A stretch of 14,618 nucleotides of DNA. Source: an uncultured Clostridium sp. (GTDB lineage: Bacteria; Bacillota; Clostridia; Oscillospirales; Acutalibacteraceae). Position 1 is the first letter of the stretch. Each line of letters opens with the position of its first letter. The DNA is taken from contig CABRLN010000041.1 of assembly GCA_902471875.1 (NCBI GenBank), positions 1 through 14,618 on the forward strand, given 5' to 3'. Shown piece by piece: positions 11,435 to 14,618 of the stretch. The notes under the pieces were generated by a model. That model was not told the origin of the DNA and ran no database searches. It saw nothing but the letters and a program-made list of their open reading frames with translations. Position numbers and translations under genes: made by a program.

Positions 11435-14068
11435 TTAAGCGTTCTTCTCAGCAATAGCAGCCTGTGCAGCAGCCAATCTTGCGATAGGCACTCTGAATGG
11501 AGAACAAGATACATAATCAAGACCAATCTTGTGACAGAACTCAACTGAAGATGGGTCACCACCGTGCTCACCGCAGATACCAATGTGTAGGTTAGAATTT
11601 ACAGGCTTACCAAGTGTAATAGCCATTTCCATTAGTTTACCAACACCTGTCTGGTCTAGCTTAGCAAATGGATCGTTCTCGAAAATCTTTGTATCATAGT
11701 AAGCGTCTAGGAACTTACCTGCGTCATCACGGCTGAAGCCAAATGTCATCTGTGTAAGGTCATTTGTACCAAAGCAGAAGAAGTCAGCCTCTTTAGCAAT
11801 GTCATCAGCTGTTAAAGCAGCACGAGGAATCTCGATCATTGTACCAACCTCATACTTAAGGTCAGCACCTGCAGCAGCTATTTCAGCGTCAGCTGTTTCT
11901 ACAACAAGCTTCTTAACAAACTTAAGCTCTTTAATGTCACCAACAAGAGGAATCATAATTTCTGGCTTAACTGTCCAATCGCTGTGAGCCTTCTGAACAT
12001 TGATAGCAGCACGAATAACAGCTGTTGTCTGCATTTTAGCAATTTCAGGATAAGTTACTGCCAAACGGCAACCTCTGTGACCCATCATTGGGTTAAACTC
12101 ATGCAGAGAATCAATAATTGTCTTAATCTCTTCAACTGTCTTGCCCTGTGCATCAGCAAGCTTTTTAATATCAGCCTCGTCTGTAGGAACGAACTCATGT
12201 AGAGGCGGATCTAAGAAACGGATTGTTACAGGGTTGCCCTCAAGAGCCTCATACAGAGCCTCAAAGTCACCCTGCTGGTATGGAAGAATTTTAGCAAGAG
12301 CTGCTTCTCTCTCTTCTGCTGTATCTGAGCAAATCATCTCACGGAATGCAGCAATTCTGTCCTCTTCAAAGAACATATGCTCTGTACGGCAAAGACCAAT
12401 ACCTTCAGCACCAAGCTCACGAGCCTTTTTAGCGTCAGCAGGTGTATCAGCATTTGTACGAACCTTTAGCTTTCTGTACTTATCAGCCCAAGCCATAATT
12501 CTGCCAAATTCGCCTGCAATTTTTGCATCAACTGTAGGAATTTGACCATCATAGATGTTACCTGTTGTACCATCTATAGAAATATAGTCACCCTCGTGGA
12601 ATTCTTTACCTGCAAGAGTAAACTTCTTATTTTCTTCGTCCATAGCAATGTCGCCACAGCCTGATACACAGCATGTACCCATACCACGAGCAACAACTGC
12701 TGCGTGAGATGTCATACCACCGCGAACTGTAAGAATACCCTGAGAAGCCTTCATACCTGTAATATCTTCAGGAGATGTTTCAAGACGAACAAGTACAACC
12801 TTTTCACCTCTTGCATTCCACTCTTCAGCGTCTTCTGCTGTAAATACAACTTTACCGCAAGCAGCACCAGGAGAAGCACCAAGACCCTTACCTGCAGGTG
12901 TAGCAGCCTTTAGTGCAGCTGTGTCGAACTGTGGGTGCAACAATGTGTCAAGGTTACGAGGGTCAATCATAGCTACAGCTTCTTCTTCTGTTCTCATTCC
13001 CTCGTCAACAAGGTCACAAGCAATCTTTAAAGCAGCTTGAGCTGTTCTCTTACCATTTCTTGTCTGAAGCATAAACAGCTTACGGTCTTGAATTGTAAAC
13101 TCCATGTCCTGCATATCTCTGTAGTGGTTCTCTAGTGTTGAGCATACATTAGTAAACTGCTCAAATACCTCAGGCATAACCTCTGCAAGTGCAGAAATTG
13201 GCTGTGGTGTACGAACACCGGCAACAACGTCTTCACCCTGAGCGTTAATCAAAAACTCACCCATAAGCTTCTTCTCACCTGTTGCAGGATCTCTTGTAAA
13301 TGCAACACCTGTACCTGATTCATCTGACCAGTTACCAAATGCCATTTCCTGTACATTAACAGCAGTACCCCATGAATATGGAATATCATTGTCACGACGG
13401 TAAACATTTGCACGAGGGTTGTCCCAAGAACGGAATACAGCCTGAACTGCACCCATCAGCTGTTCCTTAGGATCATCAGGGAAGTCCTGACCAATCTTTG
13501 ATTTGTATTCAGCCTTAAACTGGTTAGCCAACTCCTTAAGGTCTTCAGCTGTCAAGTCAACGTCCTGTGTAACGCCTCTTTCAGCCTTCATTTTGTCGAT
13601 AAGCTCCTCAAAATACTTCTTACCAACTTCCATAACTACATCAGAATACATCTGAATAAATCTTCTGTAGCAGTCACGAGCCCATCTTTCGTTGCCTGTT
13701 TTCTTAGCAACTACTTCTACAACGTCTTCATTTAAACCAAGGTTAAGGATTGTATCCATCATACCAGGCATAGAAGCTCTTGCACCTGAACGAACAGAAA
13801 CCAAAAGAGGATTTTCTAAATCACCGAATTTTTTACCTGTGATTTCTTCCATTTTTACGATGTATTCATTAATCTGACTTTGAATCTCATCGTTGATTTT
13901 TCTGCCGTCTTCATAGTACTGTGTACAAGCCTCTGTTGTAATAGTGAAGCCCTGTGGTACAGGAAGACCAAGATTAGTCATCTCTGCAAGGTTAGCACCC
14001 TTGCCTCCAAGAAGCTCACGCATGCTTGCGTTACCTTCGCTAAAGAGATAAACCCATTTGTTTGCCAT
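11435..14068 (-). CDS. ppdK: Pyruvate, phosphate dikinase
   Basis: An 877-aa cytosolic enzyme that reversibly converts pyruvate, ATP and phosphate to PEP, AMP and PPi; in anaerobes it serves PPi-linked glycolysis or gluconeogenesis. The N-terminal nucleotide-binding domain has GGKGANLAEM and SVRSGARASMPGMMDT. The swivelling phosphohistidine domain has GGMTSHAAVVARGMG with catalytic H455, the exact family position. The C-terminal PEP/pyruvate barrel has GLCRTEHMFFE, FGTNDLTQMTFGFSRDD and GICGEHGGDP with C832. The length is normal. The ATG at 14068 (MANKWVYLF) is preferred over an upstream in-frame ATG because AGGAGG lies 9 nt before it. It appears to be a single-gene unit. No regulator kinase (DUF299) gene is in view. 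Confidence 0.98.
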   Translation of the reverse strand: MANKWVYLFSEGNASMRELLGGKGANLAEMTNLGLPVPQGFTITTEACTQYYEDGRKINDEIQSQINEYIVKMEEITGKKFGDLENPLLVSVRSGARASMPGMMDTILNLGLNEDVVEVVAKKTGNERWARDCYRRFIQMYSDVVMEVGKKYFEELIDKMKAERGVTQDVDLTAEDLKELANQFKAEYKSKIGQDFPDDPKEQLMGAVQAVFRSWDNPRANVYRRDNDIPYSWGTAVNVQEMAFGNWSDESGTGVAFTRDPATGEKKLMGEFLINAQGEDVVAGVRTPQPISALAEVMPEVFEQFTNVCSTLENHYRDMQDMEFTIQDRKLFMLQTRNGKRTAQAALKIACDLVDEGMRTEEEAVAMIDPRNLDTLLHPQFDTAALKAATPAGKGLGASPGAACGKVVFTAEDAEEWNARGEKVVLVRLETSPEDITGMKASQGILTVRGGMTSHAAVVARGMGTCCVSGCGDIAMDEENKKFTLAGKEFHEGDYISIDGTTGNIYDGQIPTVDAKIAGEFGRIMAWADKYRKLKVRTNADTPADAKKARELGAEGIGLCRTEHMFFEEDRIAAFREMICSDTAEEREAALAKILPYQQGDFEALYEALEGNPVTIRFLDPPLHEFVPTDEADIKKLADAQGKTVEEIKTIIDSLHEFNPMMGHRGCRLAVTYPEIAKMQTTAVIRAAINVQKAHSDWTVKPEIMIPLVGDIKELKFVKKLVVETADAEIAAAGADLKYEVGTMIEIPRAALTADDIAKEADFFCFGTNDLTQMTFGFSRDDAGKFLDAYYDTKIFENDPFAKLDQTGVGKLMEMAITLGKPVNSNLHIGICGEHGGDPSSVEFCHKIGLDYVSCSPFRVPIARLAAAQAAIAEKNA

Positions 14069-14145
14069 TTGACAATTCCTCCTAAGATAAATTTTATTCA
14101 GCGTTACAAATAGCAACGCACTATTAGCTGACTTTATATAAGTCT

Positions 14146-14189
14146 AAAAGGTATTATAACAAATATTTTTAGAAATTTCCATACCTTTT
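14146..14189. promoter_or_regulatory. ppdK promoter flanked by a 9-bp inverted repeat
   Basis: On the minus strand a perfect TATAAT (14153-14158) has an extended-10 TG and a poor -35 (TGGAAA, 17-bp spacing). AAAAGGTAT (14146-14154) and ATACCTTTT (14181-14189) are perfect inverted repeats with 26 bp between, overlapping the two ends of the promoter. They could be a regulator's half-sites. Confidence 0.4.
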
Positions 14190-14388
14190 TACTAATTTAA
14201 TATGAGTTTTCCAAAATTTTTCATGTTTGAAGCTCAAATGGTCTTAAAAACTCTTAACTACGAACATTATGTGCATACATTTTATTTTAAATATTTTTAT
14301 AATTTTTATAATTAAACAAATAACATTTTTTAATTTACTGTGAAAATTTCTAAATTTATTTTTTTTTGCTTTTTTATGTCGAAAGGGG
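14190..14388. other. AT-rich intergenic stretch between ppdK and glmU, nothing recognised
   Basis: Strongly AT-rich DNA between the divergent ppdK and glmU promoters, including a run of ten T's near 14359. No gene, hairpin terminator or known RNA motif was seen. Confidence 0.5.
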
Positions 14389-14418
14389 TTGAAAAATTTT
14401 TCAACTATGAGATAATAT
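14389..14418 (+). promoter_or_regulatory. Possible glmU promoter with 16-bp palindrome
   Basis: TTGAAA (14389-14394), 18-bp spacer and TAATAT (14413-14418), or GATAAT (14411-14416) with a 16-bp spacer. The -35 lies in the perfect palindrome TTGAAAAATTTTTCAA (14389-14404). The match is moderate, and the leader would be about 115 nt. Confidence 0.35.
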
Positions 14419-14537
14419 AAATGTATGTGAAAAAATTAACTATTTCTTTACTTATCTTAGAGTTTTACAACAATTAACCTAAAATTAAAGAAAAAGCTTT
14501 TATTTTAGATTAATAATAAGGATGGAGGATTTGCACT

Positions 14538-14618
14538 ATGTCAAACAAATGTGCTGTAGTTCTTGCCGGCGGTGAAGGCAAGCGTATGAAATCCGACAAA
14601 CCTAAAACTCTTTCTGAA
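14538..14618 (+). CDS. glmU: N-terminus of GlmU (UDP-GlcNAc pyrophosphorylase), partial
   Basis: Only 27 codons are in the window. They read MSNKCAVVLAGGEGKRMKSD followed by KPKTLSE, the nucleotide-binding signature of a sugar-phosphate nucleotidyltransferase. KRMKSD-KPK is characteristic of GlmU, the bifunctional enzyme that makes UDP-GlcNAc for peptidoglycan. GGAGG lies 9 nt before the ATG. Because the rest is missing, a monofunctional nucleotidyltransferase cannot be excluded. It is divergent from ppdK. Confidence 0.75.
   Translation, partial: MSNKCAVVLAGGEGKRMKSDKPKTLSE

Noticed and set aside
12141..12545. 134-codon plus-strand open frame antisense to ppdK, and other frames within ppdK
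   Set aside because: ppdK is complete and highly conserved on the minus strand; these frames are shadows with no SD or family resemblance.
1..14618. CRISPR array, tRNA, rRNA or insertion sequence
   Set aside because: No regularly spaced repeats, tRNA-like cloverleaf, rRNA segment or transposase frame was seen.

Overview
The window reads as AT-rich, low-GC Gram-positive DNA. Sporulation genes (spmA/spmB), a pyruvate phosphate dikinase, an AbrB-type regulator and strong AGGAGG ribosome binding sites point to a spore-forming member of the Clostridia. I cannot name the genus from the sequence.

Bases 1 to about 5,460 are one end of an integrated mobile element, either an ICE or a prophage; no conjugation or virion gene is visible to decide which. 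A tyrosine integrase (4289-5362) lies against the 3' end of chromosomal guaA (5465-7006), a known integration target, and the element continues past the left edge. Its control region resembles the ImmR/ImmA/Int module of ICEBs1. A HTH repressor (1126-1749), an ImmA/IrrE-type metalloprotease (1815-2387), a cargo gene (2542-4140) and the integrase all read rightward. A divergent leftward operon holds a small Cro-like protein, a truncated Bro-N antirepressor-like protein, a small excisionase-like HTH protein and a partial membrane protein. Between the two promoters are three copies of a dyad of consensus RTTGCG-N3-CGCAAY, with a fourth between the Cro-like and Bro-N genes, so the likely operators of the lysogeny or ICE switch can be read directly. 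The cargo gene encodes an unusual protein: coiled coil, DUF4041-like region, Mug113/T5orf172 GIY-YIG nuclease domain, Gln-rich linker and C-terminal CxxC...CxxC zinc ribbon. It has its own promoter and palindrome and is the best candidate for a defence or superinfection-exclusion function. Around it are a hairpin covering the immA ribosome binding site, a possible minus-strand small RNA, and tandem 11-bp repeats by the att end that look like integrase arm sites.

Bases 5,465 onward look like ordinary chromosome: guaA (minus); an uncharacterised DRE-TIM aldolase (plus) with its own promoter and a 17-bp perfect hairpin in its leader; an AbrB-like regulator with a C-terminal zinc-finger motif (minus), divergent from spmA-spmB (plus); a DUF2975 membrane protein with its small HTH partner (minus); ppdK (minus); and the first 27 codons of glmU (plus). 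Most units have a recognisable sigma-A-like promoter, often with an extended -10 TG, and several have clear intrinsic terminators.

No rRNA, tRNA, CRISPR array or insertion sequence was seen. Promoter and RNA-structure calls were made by eye and are predictions.
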